This document shows, piece after piece, positions 1-8,394 of a stretch of DNA of 64,000 bases (the stretch's first letter is position 1; each line of letters starts with the position of its first letter). The stretch spans positions 1-64,000 of the forward strand of contig JARLGV010000101.1 of NCBI GenBank assembly GCA_031292555.1, given 5' to 3'. The notes under the pieces were generated by a model. It did not search any database. It was not told the DNA's origin and saw only the letters and a list, made by a program, of their open reading frames with translations. Source of the stretch: Fimbriimonas sp. GTDB lineage: Bacteria > Armatimonadota > Fimbriimonadia > Fimbriimonadales > Fimbriimonadaceae. A program made the position numbers and the translations under genes.

Positions 1-1
1 T

Positions 2-433
2 ACGGTGATGTCCGCTTCGGCCTGGGCGTTCAATCCGCACGGTCACGGCCACGGCAAGGCACATGGCCATGCGCATGCGGCATCGAAACCGGCCGCTCAC
101 CACGCGGCGGCGAAGCCGGCCGCTCACCACGCGGCGGCGAAGCCGGCTGCTCATCACGCGTCGGCGAAGCCGGCTGCTCATCATGCGGCTGCTCATCATG
201 CGGCTGCTCATCATGCGGCTGCCCACCATGCGACGGCTCATCACGGTCCTGCAAAGGCGGGCCATGGACGTGGAAAGGGCATTTGGCACGGAAAGGGCGG
301 AAAGAACCCCGGTGCGAAGTATGGCCTAAGCCCCGCGGAATACACGAAAGCGCTCGCCTACGTTAAGGCCCACCACATGACGAAGGCTCAGGCCATGGAG
401 GCCTACAAGAAGCACAAGGGAAAGAAGCCCTAG
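2..433 (+). CDS. Histidine/alanine-rich secreted repeat protein (5' end cut off)
   Basis: The reading frame is open from the first in-frame base, so the gene starts before the window. The first visible residues (TVMSASAWA) look like the end of a signal peptide with an AxA-type cleavage site, which suggests export. The body is a low-complexity array of AKPAAHH-like units followed by AAHH units, with about 30 histidines, and then a basic Gly/Lys stretch. The last 45 residues (KYGLSPAEYTKALAYVKAHH and onward) look like a small folded alpha-helical tail. I recognise no family. Clustered histidines often bind Ni, Zn or Cu, so a metal-buffering periplasmic role is possible but is inference only. 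It converges on the 2-epimerase gene and ends in a strong terminator. Confidence 0.7.
   Translation, partial: TVMSASAWAFNPHGHGHGKAHGHAHAASKPAAHHAAAKPAAHHAAAKPAAHHASAKPAAHHAAAHHAAAHHAAAHHATAHHGPAKAGHGRGKGIWHGKGGKNPGAKYGLSPAEYTKALAYVKAHHMTKAQAMEAYKKHKGKKP
85..245 (+). repeat. In-frame tandem repeat: 24-bp units then 15-bp units
   Basis: About four copies of a 24-base unit (gcgaagccggccgctcacca type, encoding AKPAAHHA) run from 85 to about 180. About four copies of a 15-base unit (gctcatcatgcggct type, encoding AHHAA) run to about 245. Copies differ mostly at silent third positions, and lengths are multiples of three, so the array stays in frame. Copy number is likely to vary between strains. 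It is not a CRISPR: there are no unique spacers and it is coding. Confidence 0.8.
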
Positions 434-482
434 TTCTGACGACTATCAGCAACGATCGACCTAACGTCCCAATCAAGCAGAA

Positions 483-518
483 CGAGCCCCATAGCGCTAG
501 CCATGGGGCTCGATTTTT
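483..518 (+). terminator. Intrinsic terminator between convergent genes
   Basis: A perfect 10-bp stem (cgagccccat at 483-492 pairing with atggggctcg at 503-512) with a 10-base loop is followed by a run of five T (514-518). It lies 50 bases after the stop of the His-rich gene and 11 bases from the stop of the convergent 2-epimerase gene. The reverse strand has only a weak T-rich tail, so it may serve both directions but is best for the plus strand. Confidence 0.85.
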
Positions 519-528
519 GGGTTGTGGT

Positions 529-1611
529 CTATCGGTGGAGATGACCTAACAGGATCTTGATGACGGCAGTGCTTGCTTCTGGCACCATGTACTCGACCGG
601 AGGAATCCACTTCGAATTCTCCGCGAGCACGACGCGGATGGCAAGCGCGATTTGATCCGGATTTCCACCGGATAGTACATTGCTTCCTGCTTCCAAAGTT
701 TCTGGGCGCTCGGTGACGTCACGTAGCGTTACGCTCGGAACGTTGAAGATCGCACACTCTTCCTGAACGGTCCCGCTGTCGCTAAGAACGACCCGGGCGT
801 TCTTCTCGAGCTTGACAAACTCGAACAGACCGAAGGGAACGCTAACTTTCACCAAGTCGTGCGGCTTCACATCCGGCTGTTCGGCAAGGCGCTTTGCAGT
901 TCGCGGGTGAACACTCCAAATGACCGGCTGACCATAGGTGGTCGCAATGTTGTTGAGCGCCGTTACGAATCCGGCAAGTCGTTCCGGCTTGTCGACGTTT
1001 TCCTCACGGTGCAGCGTTACGAGGAAGTACTCACCCACCTTGAGCGACAGATCTTCCAGAATCGAAGACGCATCGATCTGAGGCTCGTAGTAGTCAAGAA
1101 CCTCCTTGATCGGATTTCCCGTAACGTAGATTCTTCGCCCAGGAATACCCTCCGCAAGCAGGTTCTTTCGACTTCGCTCCGTGTAGGGCATCAGGATGTC
1201 GCTACTGTGATCGATGATCCTGCGATTGACCTCTTCAGGTACCCGGTCATCGTAGCATCGGTTGCCTGCCTCCATGTGGTAAACGGGAATGGCAAGCCGC
1301 TTCGCGACAATCGCCGCCATGCTGCTGTTGGTGTCGCCCAGTACGAGGAATCGATCTGGCTTTTCTTGCCGTAGGATCTTCTCGACCTTCTCAAGGATGA
1401 CTCCGATCTGCTCGCCGAACGATCCCGTCGCACCCAGATAATGATTCATCGGACGAATCGAAAGTTGTTGCAGGAATACGTCGTTCAGGTTGACGTCATA
1501 GTTCTGGCCCGTGTGGATCAGAACCTGGTCGCAAAGCTGATCGAGCTTCTTGATGATGAGGCAAAGTCGGATCAACTCGGGACGCGTGCCGAGCATTGTG
1601 ACTACTTTCAT
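529..1611 (-). CDS. wecB: Non-hydrolysing UDP-N-acetylglucosamine 2-epimerase (WecB/FnlC family)
   Basis: 360 aa, the usual family length, GT-B fold. Visible motifs are GTRPE (8-12), LGDTNSS (91-97), HMEAGNR (112-118), HREENVD (201-207) and DSGTVQEE (278-285). Classical WecB makes UDP-ManNAc from UDP-GlcNAc, which would feed the WecC-type dehydrogenase at 4128-5411. The HREEN form of the fourth motif, as opposed to HRRENFG, resembles the FnlC/WbjD/CapG branch that epimerises a 6-deoxy talosamine nucleotide to UDP-L-FucNAc. The neighbouring RmlD-like and cupin genes also favour that branch. Its ATG overlaps the stop of the upstream gene (ATGA), so translation is probably coupled. Family is secure; substrate is open. 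Confidence 0.9.
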   Translation of the reverse strand: MKVVTMLGTRPELIRLCLIIKKLDQLCDQVLIHTGQNYDVNLNDVFLQQLSIRPMNHYLGATGSFGEQIGVILEKVEKILRQEKPDRFLVLGDTNSSMAAIVAKRLAIPVYHMEAGNRCYDDRVPEEVNRRIIDHSSDILMPYTERSRKNLLAEGIPGRRIYVTGNPIKEVLDYYEPQIDASSILEDLSLKVGEYFLVTLHREENVDKPERLAGFVTALNNIATTYGQPVIWSVHPRTAKRLAEQPDVKPHDLVKVSVPFGLFEFVKLEKNARVVLSDSGTVQEECAIFNVPSVTLRDVTERPETLEAGSNVLSGGNPDQIALAIRVVLAENSKWIPPVEYMVPEASTAVIKILLGHLHR

Positions 1612-2522
1612 GCTGAGAACCTATAGGCGGCCATTTCATCCACCATTTGTTCGACGGTCGGCGGCGTGGCATACCCGGCAGCTGCCCATACGGCCAGGTT
1701 GGCCTCCTGGTTAAGCGTTGCCAATGTGCGATCGATCACCGTTCCGGCTGCAACCGGATTGATCGTAATATCGCTTCGCCCGTATGCCGATGCGAACGCT
1801 TTGAGTAGGTCGGACTTCACGATCTTGCCTGACGGTACGACATGTAGTACCTGAGGCAATTCGACGCTGCTTTTTACAACTCCCAGGGCCAGCCTGCCGA
1901 AGTGAATCGTTGTGACGCCATTCCAAGCGTGGTTTGTGAATCCGTTCACGCTAGCGCCCTGGGCTTGTCCCAGGAACCAATCAAGCAACGACACATGCGC
2001 CTTGGGTTCCGGCCCGATGATTGAGCATCGAAGGTGACGCAATTGGGGTGCGGGGACTTCGCCGAGACTCTTGCTCTTGCCGTAGACGTCGAGGGCATCG
2101 TGAGAGTCCTTCTCGGTGTAATCGCCCTTGGCGCCAGAGTAGACGCAGTCGGTCGCAATCTGAAGCACGGTCGTACCCGTTTTGTCAGCAGCTTTGGCAA
2201 GAAGGTGCGGGAACAAGGAGTTGACCCTGGTCGCGCGCTCCGTTTCAACCGGATTGTTGTCGTGGATGTACGGTTTGATTACTCCGATTGAGTTGACGGC
2301 CCATCGACATCCATCGAGGATTGAGGCAATCGCATCGACGTCGAGTGACTCCGCGTTGAAAACTTTGACACTCACAGACGGATATCGGGCCGCAAGAGTT
2401 TGGGCCAATTCAGGCTCGCGTACCGTGGCAACGAGTTCGTTGTTGCCATCCGCGGCAAACACATCGAGAACAGCCGCGCCCAGCATTCCGGACGCGCCAA
2501 AAATTGAGACTTTGTTTGACAT
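1608..2522 (-). CDS. RmlD-like NAD(P)-dependent sugar reductase (SDR)
   Basis: 304 aa extended SDR. It has an N-terminal nucleotide-binding GASGMLG (9-15), TDCVYSG (124-130) and the catalytic YGKSK pair (Tyr147, Lys151), all typical of dTDP-4-dehydrorhamnose reductase relatives. The start is placed at MSNKVSIF, where a GAGAA ribosome site lies about 7 bases upstream, because the longer frame runs into the preceding gene without similarity to the fold. It lies 17 bases after the cupin gene and overlaps the 2-epimerase gene by four bases. In FnlB/CapF the reductase and cupin are fused in one protein. Here the same two modules are adjacent separate genes, so a split CapF-like 4-keto reductase is my preferred reading; an RmlD proper is the alternative. 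Confidence 0.8.
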   Translation of the reverse strand: MSNKVSIFGASGMLGAAVLDVFAADGNNELVATVREPELAQTLAARYPSVSVKVFNAESLDVDAIASILDGCRWAVNSIGVIKPYIHDNNPVETERATRVNSLFPHLLAKAADKTGTTVLQIATDCVYSGAKGDYTEKDSHDALDVYGKSKSLGEVPAPQLRHLRCSIIGPEPKAHVSLLDWFLGQAQGASVNGFTNHAWNGVTTIHFGRLALGVVKSSVELPQVLHVVPSGKIVKSDLLKAFASAYGRSDITINPVAAGTVIDRTLATLNQEANLAVWAAAGYATPPTVEQMVDEMAAYRFSA

Positions 2523-2539
2523 AGTTGATTCTCGTCGGC

Positions 2540-2992
2540 TCAGCGCTCGACTACTTCCCAAGCATCCCAGTAACGGGCTTCAAAGCGAATATCGTCTCCC
2601 CTCGACTCCTCGATCGTGCTGGTTGAGAAGAACATCAATCGGGCATCGGCAGAAAGCGTCTTGAATCCATTAGCGTAACCGGCCGGAATATAGAGGATGG
2701 TGGGCGCGGTTGCCGATAGAACGTATCGGTGGATTTCCGCGCTCTTATCAGGATTCTCCCAATCATCGACCTTCACGGCCGCGACGATGGCGGAACCACT
2801 TACCGGCAGGACATACTTGGCCTCTTTCTTGTGGCCGTGCCAGGCTCTGACGAATCCGGTGACATGGTTTTGTACCATGTAGAATCGCTTAACGTCCGAG
2901 AACGAGAAATCGTTGGCAAACGTAAGTTGCCCACGATCGTCCACGGCAAGACCAGCCTTTATGATCCGAGGCGTTTCATTGCTTTCACTCAT
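2540..2992 (-). CDS. RmlC-like cupin, sugar 3,5-epimerase or ketoisomerase
   Basis: 150 aa single cupin. Histidines at RAWHGHKKEAKYV (residues 49-61) and the downstream YIPAGYANGF (101-110) match the RmlC/WxcM pattern, where a His-containing strand and the PxGxAHGF segment line the active site. The usual His of AHGF is Asn here. Members epimerise or isomerise 4-keto-6-deoxy nucleotide sugars in the cytoplasm. It sits 10 bases after the SDR gene at 3003-3950 and 17 bases before the RmlD-like gene, so it is mid-operon. It could also correspond to the C-terminal cupin of CapF/WbjC, which acts in UDP-L-FucNAc synthesis. Exact reaction not resolvable from sequence alone. Confidence 0.75.
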   Translation of the reverse strand: MSESNETPRIIKAGLAVDDRGQLTFANDFSFSDVKRFYMVQNHVTGFVRAWHGHKKEAKYVLPVSGSAIVAAVKVDDWENPDKSAEIHRYVLSATAPTILYIPAGYANGFKTLSADARLMFFSTSTIEESRGDDIRFEARYWDAWEVVER

Positions 2993-3002
2993 CTGAACAA
3001 GT

Positions 3003-3950
3003 TTAGCGGAAATCGAGGTGAGCCTTAAACATATCCAGGTACCTATGGTTCGTATAAATCGGATTGTTCACATTCTTAATCCGACCTTGCTCTAGTATTG
3101 CTTTAAGCTCCCCTATACCGTCGTCCACTGTGAAGCACGGATCAAAGCCCAGTACCTGCTTCGCTTTGGCACTGCTGACTTTGTAGTTGCGTGAGTCTTC
3201 GAATTTCATGTCGACTACTTCGACATCTAGATCGGGGAAGTGCTGTTTCACGGCGGATGCCAATGTCAGCATCTTCATGTTCGTAGTATGAATATTGAAG
3301 ACGCCCGACTCAGGGGCCTCCACCGCAAGGATGGCCGCTCGAGCTGCGTCTCGGACATGGAGAAGCGGTCGCCACTGCTCACCACCGAACACCTTGATGT
3401 GCCTTTCTGTATGAGCTTTGACCGTCATCGTGTTTACCACGAGATCCAACCTTATCCGCGAGAATTGATCGCTTATTCCAAACAGGGTGCCGAGTCGGAA
3501 GACGATTGCGTTCTTACCGCTCAAGAACGTCTCAGCCAGACACTTGGTGGTTGCGTACACGGAGAGGGGTCTTAATGGCGAGTCTTCGGTCAGTTCTCCA
3601 TCTTGGGCGCCATAAACCGAACATGTCGACATGAAGACGATACGCCCGTCGAAGTTCTCTGCGAGCCATTTGACGGTTTCAGTATTCACATGCTCGGATA
3701 CCTCTGGGTCCACCGAACATGCTCCATCGCCGACGATCGCGGCGAGCCAAATCACGGCATCGGCCCATTCAATGTGCGGCCTGAGTGCCGCTTCGTTTCG
3801 CACATCTCCAAACGCGAAGTCGACACGCTTCCGATAGCTTTCCTCGAAGAGTAGATTGTCGAACACCCGCACTTGATGTCTGCTTCCAGAGAGCAAATCA
3901 GTAACTGCGCCCCCTACATATCCGGCTCCTCCCACAACAAGTAGATTCAT
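3003..3950 (-). CDS. NAD-dependent epimerase/dehydratase (extended SDR)
   Basis: 315 aa. GGAGYVG (7-13) binds NAD. The active site is the STCSVYG strand (108-114) with the YATTK pair (Tyr132, Lys136), placing it with GalE-type epimerases acting on nucleotide sugars. It lacks the TDK/DEVYG-type signatures of 4,6-dehydratases. It closely resembles the C-terminal part of the membrane-anchored SDR at 26623-28212: both share AAIVGD/GAIVGD, QWRP(L/F)xHVxD and an RNYxV motif near the C-terminus. The 177 bases between it and the WecC-type gene suggest it may have its own promoter. Substrate unknown; a role in making one of the polymer sugars is likely. Confidence 0.82.
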   Translation of the reverse strand: MNLLVVGGAGYVGGAVTDLLSGSRHQVRVFDNLLFEESYRKRVDFAFGDVRNEAALRPHIEWADAVIWLAAIVGDGACSVDPEVSEHVNTETVKWLAENFDGRIVFMSTCSVYGAQDGELTEDSPLRPLSVYATTKCLAETFLSGKNAIVFRLGTLFGISDQFSRIRLDLVVNTMTVKAHTERHIKVFGGEQWRPLLHVRDAARAAILAVEAPESGVFNIHTTNMKMLTLASAVKQHFPDLDVEVVDMKFEDSRNYKVSSAKAKQVLGFDPCFTVDDGIGELKAILEQGRIKNVNNPIYTNHRYLDMFKAHLDFR

Positions 3951-4127
3951 GATTCTCTAGCAGACACAGGTTTTGGTGATTTTTACCTTACGCCTTACTA
4001 TGGCACACGCGCCATTTCCCACCTTGCATCGCAATTCAATCCATGCGGACTTTAGCCTCTCGGACGGCGGCCGACGATTCCCGCAGGTCCTTTGGCGGGA
4101 AGAAGAACTTCGCGAGGGGCCATTGTC

Positions 4128-5411
4128 CTAGTCAGGCTTTCGTGACGGATGTGAGCCCACAACCTGAACGGCGAACCCCGATCGAACCCAAAATTCGGCG
4201 TCCAGCACGCCACGTGTGTCAATCACTTGCTTCCCGGCCATTGACCATGCTTGCGTCGGCTGCAGGTTGCGGAACTCGCTATGATCGACGAGAAGCAGCA
4301 GCAAATCAGCGCCACTAAGGGCCGCATGAAGGTCCGTTACCGATCGAAACTTGGGGTCGAGTCGTTTCACGTGTGGATCGAAGCAGCGGAGCGAATACCC
4401 TTCCTCGGTCAATAAATGGATAACGCGCATGGCCGGACTCTCCCTAATGTCGTCCACATCTGCCTTAAACGACATTCCGAGGCAGGCGATGACGTACTCC
4501 GTAGGTGTTCTCCCGATGGACGTACTTCGCACCAGTTCTACAACGTGCTCTGGCATTCCGTCATTGATTCGACGTGCCAACTGGATGAGTGGGGACTGAC
4601 CTGGAGCTGCTTGAGCGAGGAACCAGGGGTCTACGGCGATGCAATGTCCACCAACGCCGGGGCCGGGGCTGAGCACCCTGACCCTGGGGTGGTGATTTGC
4701 AAGGCGGATCGCCTCCCATACGTTGAATCCTACAGTCTCTGCAATAAGTGCAAACTCGTTCGCGAGCGCAATATTGACGTCTCGAAAGGTGTTCTCGATG
4801 AGCTTGACGGCCTCTGCGGTGATGGCGTCGGTCTCAATAATCTCGCCCGTTACAAAACTGGCGTAAAGCTCCGCGCCGGCTTGGGCGGATATCTGGTTGA
4901 TTCCACCGACGACTCGGTCATTCTGGGTGAGTTCGACCATTATCCGGCCAGGCAGCACCCTTTCCGGCGAGTAGCACAGCATAAAGTCAACACCCGCCCT
5001 CAGCCCAGACTGCTCAAGGATCGGCTGAACCAAGCCGGAAGTGGTTCCTGGTGGCGACGTGCTTTCAAGCACAACGAGGCAACCGGGTCGCAGGAACGGG
5101 ACCAGAGATCGGGCAGCAGCTTGTACCGATTGAAGATCGGCTTGGAGGTTGACGGTTAGGGGCGTCGGAACTGCGATGATGTATGCATCGCAGACCTCGG
5201 GAGTGTCTTGTGCGGCCAGATTGCCGGATGCGACGCAGGAGACTACCAGATCGAGTAGTCCAGGCTCTTCGACATGTAACGGGCCGACATTGATAGCTTC
5301 GAGAATCTTCTCGTTAAGGTCGACTCCGACCACGTGCTTACCCGTCGCGGCCAATATGGCAGCCGTGGGGAGACCGATGTAACCTAACCCAACTACACAC
5401 ACCGTCTCCAT
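4128..5411 (-). CDS. wecC: UDP-N-acetyl-D-mannosamine dehydrogenase (WecC type)
   Basis: 427 aa, typical of UDP-sugar 6-dehydrogenases. Visible features are the NAD-binding GLGYIG (8-13), ESTSPPGTT (116-124), YSPERVLPG (147-155), Lys203 and the catalytic cysteine in GGHCIAVDPW (Cys257). The enzyme oxidises C6 of UDP-ManNAc twice to give UDP-ManNAcA, an acidic building block of exopolysaccharides. The 2-epimerase at the end of the same operon could supply the substrate. The ESTSPPGTT motif and overall pattern favour WecC over UDP-glucose dehydrogenase. It lies 70 bases downstream of the flippase gene on the same strand. Confidence 0.9.
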   Translation of the reverse strand: METVCVVGLGYIGLPTAAILAATGKHVVGVDLNEKILEAINVGPLHVEEPGLLDLVVSCVASGNLAAQDTPEVCDAYIIAVPTPLTVNLQADLQSVQAAARSLVPFLRPGCLVVLESTSPPGTTSGLVQPILEQSGLRAGVDFMLCYSPERVLPGRIMVELTQNDRVVGGINQISAQAGAELYASFVTGEIIETDAITAEAVKLIENTFRDVNIALANEFALIAETVGFNVWEAIRLANHHPRVRVLSPGPGVGGHCIAVDPWFLAQAAPGQSPLIQLARRINDGMPEHVVELVRSTSIGRTPTEYVIACLGMSFKADVDDIRESPAMRVIHLLTEEGYSLRCFDPHVKRLDPKFRSVTDLHAALSGADLLLLLVDHSEFRNLQPTQAWSMAGKQVIDTRGVLDAEFWVRSGFAVQVVGSHPSRKPD

Positions 5412-5481
5412 GTGAGATTCAACTTGGAACGGCCTACTATACCTTTCGGTTCCCGCAACCTCGGCAGAGTCGCCGGATGCC

Positions 5482-7047
5482 TCAGGTTCGGGCGAGCCGC
5501 CCCCTGACCTTCCCGATCACCTTTCCATAGATTGACTTGGGAATCAAGCCGACGGCGGTCGCGATGCCGAGATAGAGAGCTGCGGCGAGGGTCCCCAAAA
5601 TGAAGAAGCCGATGGTTGCGTCCATCCGGCTTGTTGGTTTGGCGACCAACTGCGATCCGTAGTAGGTCACAACCGAACAGATCGCCACAACAAAAAGGAA
5701 CCATCGTGCCTTTGCTGTCGACTCGTTGGGAAGATCCACCAATCGAGGAAGGATGAATGTGAACGCAACCGCCGACACCGCCCAAGTCGACCCGGATGCG
5801 ATGACGGTTCCGAGGGGACCGATCGTCATGACGAGAACGATGGTGAGCACGAGGTTGCCGACAAGGTTGATCACGACGTAGGCCGTTTCGACCCAGACTT
5901 TGCCGATCGCCCGGCAAATCGCCGTACCCGGTCCTGTCAGGATGACTGCGCTGGCATTTCCAGTAAGGAGGATCAAAACGATCAGCGCAACTTGAGGCCG
6001 TGAATATCCGAGCCACATGAACATGAGTCGATCGTGAAGGCCGGCCACGATCACGGTGACGATCCCTGCCGCGGCTGCCACCAGTACGATCATGTTCGCG
6101 TAGAGCCTTTGGACGCCGACCCAGTTCTTTGCCGCGTGCATGGAGCCGGCCGCGGTCAGCAGTGGGGAATAGAAGAACCGCGATACTTCCATCACCAACA
6201 CCGCTAGGCGTGCGGCTATGCCGTAATAGCCGACCCATGTTGTAGAGGCGAATCTCGCGAGAACCAGCTTGTCCGTTTGGTCTCGAAGCGCCTGAGAACA
6301 CGATCCGATAATCAGAAAGAAACCGTACCGCGCCATCGACTTCAGTTCCACGACAGTCGGCGTGGTGGGCACGAGCGATATGCCGCCACACAGTTTGTAT
6401 GCCGTTCGGAAATAGAGAACCGAGGCAACGAGGGTTCCGGCAGAGAGGCCTATAAGAAGGCCCTCGTAGGCATAGTTGAGGCGGATGAGGATGATCGCCG
6501 TCACGTAATTCACAACTAGCGCGATCGCTTGTATGACGGTTACGACGCCACTGCGTTGGCAGCCAGAGATCGCACTCCCCATCGTGTCATTGATGCCGCC
6601 CAGAACCGTGACGCATACGACGCTAGGGAATACCCAAGCAACTTGGCTCGCATACTGAGCTTTGATGTGCAGGCCATGAATGAGCGGATATCGAATCATC
6701 CACACGCCTGATCCCAACACAAGAAGGAATACCAGGATCGACAGGACTCCGATTCGAATCATCCGGCGAATCGTCGCGTAATCGTCGGTGCCGTGCGCCT
6801 GGCTGATCTTCCAGAGCAATGTTCCATTCACGGAAGTCTGGAACATCGCACACAAGGACGCGATCGCGGTCATCAACTCCCAAATGCCGAATCCCTCGAT
6901 TCTCAACTTCGAAGTTATGAAGGGAACCGCGATCAGCGATGTGGTTGCCGTAACGACACGGCAACCCATAATCAGCCCGCTGTTCTGGAACAGCCTCCGT
7001 CTTAGTTCGCTGTCCTTGGGATCGGGCAAATTACGAGGCTGTTCCAT
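5482..7047 (-). CDS. Wzx-like oligosaccharide flippase (MOP superfamily)
   Basis: 521 aa polytopic membrane protein with about 14 predicted helices spread over its length. An early conserved segment (LIAVPFITSKLRIEGFGIWE, residues 38-57) is typical of polysaccharide flippases. It should move lipid-linked repeat units across the inner membrane. Its start codon lies inside the end of the Wzz-like gene (17-base overlap), so the two are co-transcribed and probably co-translated. Together with the co-polymerase, the export protein and the ligase/polymerase-like protein at 20017-21369 it makes a Wzx/Wzy-type assembly line. The substrate is unknown. Confidence 0.88.
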   Translation of the reverse strand: MEQPRNLPDPKDSELRRRLFQNSGLIMGCRVVTATTSLIAVPFITSKLRIEGFGIWELMTAIASLCAMFQTSVNGTLLWKISQAHGTDDYATIRRMIRIGVLSILVFLLVLGSGVWMIRYPLIHGLHIKAQYASQVAWVFPSVVCVTVLGGINDTMGSAISGCQRSGVVTVIQAIALVVNYVTAIILIRLNYAYEGLLIGLSAGTLVASVLYFRTAYKLCGGISLVPTTPTVVELKSMARYGFFLIIGSCSQALRDQTDKLVLARFASTTWVGYYGIAARLAVLVMEVSRFFYSPLLTAAGSMHAAKNWVGVQRLYANMIVLVAAAAGIVTVIVAGLHDRLMFMWLGYSRPQVALIVLILLTGNASAVILTGPGTAICRAIGKVWVETAYVVINLVGNLVLTIVLVMTIGPLGTVIASGSTWAVSAVAFTFILPRLVDLPNESTAKARWFLFVVAICSVVTYYGSQLVAKPTSRMDATIGFFILGTLAAALYLGIATAVGLIPKSIYGKVIGKVRGRLART

Positions 7048-8329
7048 CGGAGCTTTGCCCTGCGGACCGCTTCGCCTTTCGCCTTGCCTTTACGTTGAGC
7101 ATTCCCGCACAGAAAAGGAACCCGAGTACGCCTCCGATCGCCGGGTTTCGGGCATACCGTTTGTTTACGGGAAGGTCCTCGATGTACGGCTCCTCCACCA
7201 GCGCCCACTTCACTTGGTCGACTTTGGACGCTACCTTGGCTTCCTCGTATTTTGCACGCAGGGTGGTCGATACGGTGCCCAAGATCGTCACTTCTCTTGC
7301 TTTCTGTGCGACTATAACGGCTTCTTCAGGAGCGGCCGTAGCTAGCTCGTTTACGATCGCCAACTGATACTGGAGCGTCATCTTGTTCGCCTCAAGCGTT
7401 GCAATGGCGGGGTCCAAATTGACGTCGACGCTCTTCAGGTAGCGCGCGATCTCCTGGTTTAGGGTGCTCTTGGTGACTTCGATCTCACGTTTCGCGGCTA
7501 CAACCTTCGGTGCGTCTGGACCCAAAGTTGTTTCGAGCACGTGGAGGCCGTACTCCAAAGAGACCAACTTGGTGCGGAAATCTCCAAAGCTCTTGATGCC
7601 GGTTGGAAGGTCTGGCATCGTGGGTATGAGCTTGGCCTGCTGTCGCGCGATTTTAATACTTGCCTCGACAGTGCCCAATTGAAGCTGCAGATCGAGCCGT
7701 TCCTTCAGATAGGTGCCTGCCGACATGGGGTCCGTCGGACTGATCGGAGCCTTCATATGTTTCTCGTACTCGGCGAGATCTTGTTCGGCTCGTTCGAGCT
7801 TCCCCTCTTGTTCGTGTACTGACTCTTCCAGGTATTGAGCCTGGATCCCGGCAGTTGTGAAGAGAATTTTCTTCTGCAGTTCAGTGACGCCGTCAAGGGC
7901 GCCACGCACTACCTTTAGAGCCTTTGCCCGATCCCAATCCTCCCAGGACACAACAAGGAGAGCCTGCTTCTGTTTTCTCTCGGTTTGCAGGCCCTTTTCG
8001 ACTGCTCGCCGGGGTAGGCCAGTCTGCTTCATGATGTGCGTAACTACACTTCGGCTGGTGAGCACGCCTTCCAGCACCTGCATCGGGTCTGGGGCGTTTG
8101 GACTCAATGCCGACGCTAACGATGCGCCTGCAGATCCTCCGAGATCCGAAGGCAGCACGGTTAGAATCGTCGCATCCGCTTTCCAACGGGGTGGGACGAC
8201 CAAGGTGCCGATTAGGACGACGCCGGCACTGATAAGCGTCCACCTGAGGATTAGCTTACGTTGACCGCGCAAAGGATCCGTAAACGCGCGAAGATCGATC
8301 TCGCCTGAATTGTCGGGTGACTTTTGCAT
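7031..8329 (-). CDS. Wzz-like polysaccharide co-polymerase / chain-length determinant
   Basis: 432 aa. One transmembrane helix lies near the N-terminus (about 27-46, ILRWTLISAGVVLIGTLVV), followed by a long periplasmic region rich in predicted helix and coiled coil, and a second helix near the C-terminus (about 397-413). A short basic tail follows. This is the PCP topology that sets chain length or couples polymerase to export. No Walker motifs or tyrosine-rich tail are present, so the BY-kinase domain often fused in such proteins is missing and no kinase gene is adjacent. It sits between the export-protein gene and the flippase gene. There is no good ribosome site before the ATG. Confidence 0.85.
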   Translation of the reverse strand: MQKSPDNSGEIDLRAFTDPLRGQRKLILRWTLISAGVVLIGTLVVPPRWKADATILTVLPSDLGGSAGASLASALSPNAPDPMQVLEGVLTSRSVVTHIMKQTGLPRRAVEKGLQTERKQKQALLVVSWEDWDRAKALKVVRGALDGVTELQKKILFTTAGIQAQYLEESVHEQEGKLERAEQDLAEYEKHMKAPISPTDPMSAGTYLKERLDLQLQLGTVEASIKIARQQAKLIPTMPDLPTGIKSFGDFRTKLVSLEYGLHVLETTLGPDAPKVVAAKREIEVTKSTLNQEIARYLKSVDVNLDPAIATLEANKMTLQYQLAIVNELATAAPEEAVIVAQKAREVTILGTVSTTLRAKYEEAKVASKVDQVKWALVEEPYIEDLPVNKRYARNPAIGGVLGFLFCAGMLNVKARRKAKRSAGQSSDGTAS

Positions 8330-8356
8330 AAGGAAATTCGTTTCTGATTTTTGGGC

Positions 8357-8387
8357 GCCGATCCCGTCAGGTCAAGACGGGATCGGC
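8357..8387 (-). other. Strong intercistronic stem-loop without U-tract
   Basis: A perfect 12-bp stem (gccgatcccgtc at 8357-8368 with gacgggatcggc at 8376-8387) and a 7-base loop fills most of the gap between the stop of the export-protein gene and the start of the co-polymerase gene. On the transcribed strand it is followed by GCCCAAAAATC, not by T residues, so it is not a classical terminator. It may protect the 3' end of the upstream message or reduce read-through so that the export protein and PCP are made in different amounts. Confidence 0.7.
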
Positions 8388-8394
8388 ACTCAAG

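Noticed and set aside
85-245. Short regular repeats reminiscent of a CRISPR
   Set aside because: Units are contiguous and coding, there are no unique spacers, and no cas genes are near.
30-329. Two other long frames across the repeat array
   Set aside because: They are by-products of the in-frame repeats of the His-rich gene; they encode Arg/Pro-rich sequence without start context or similarity.
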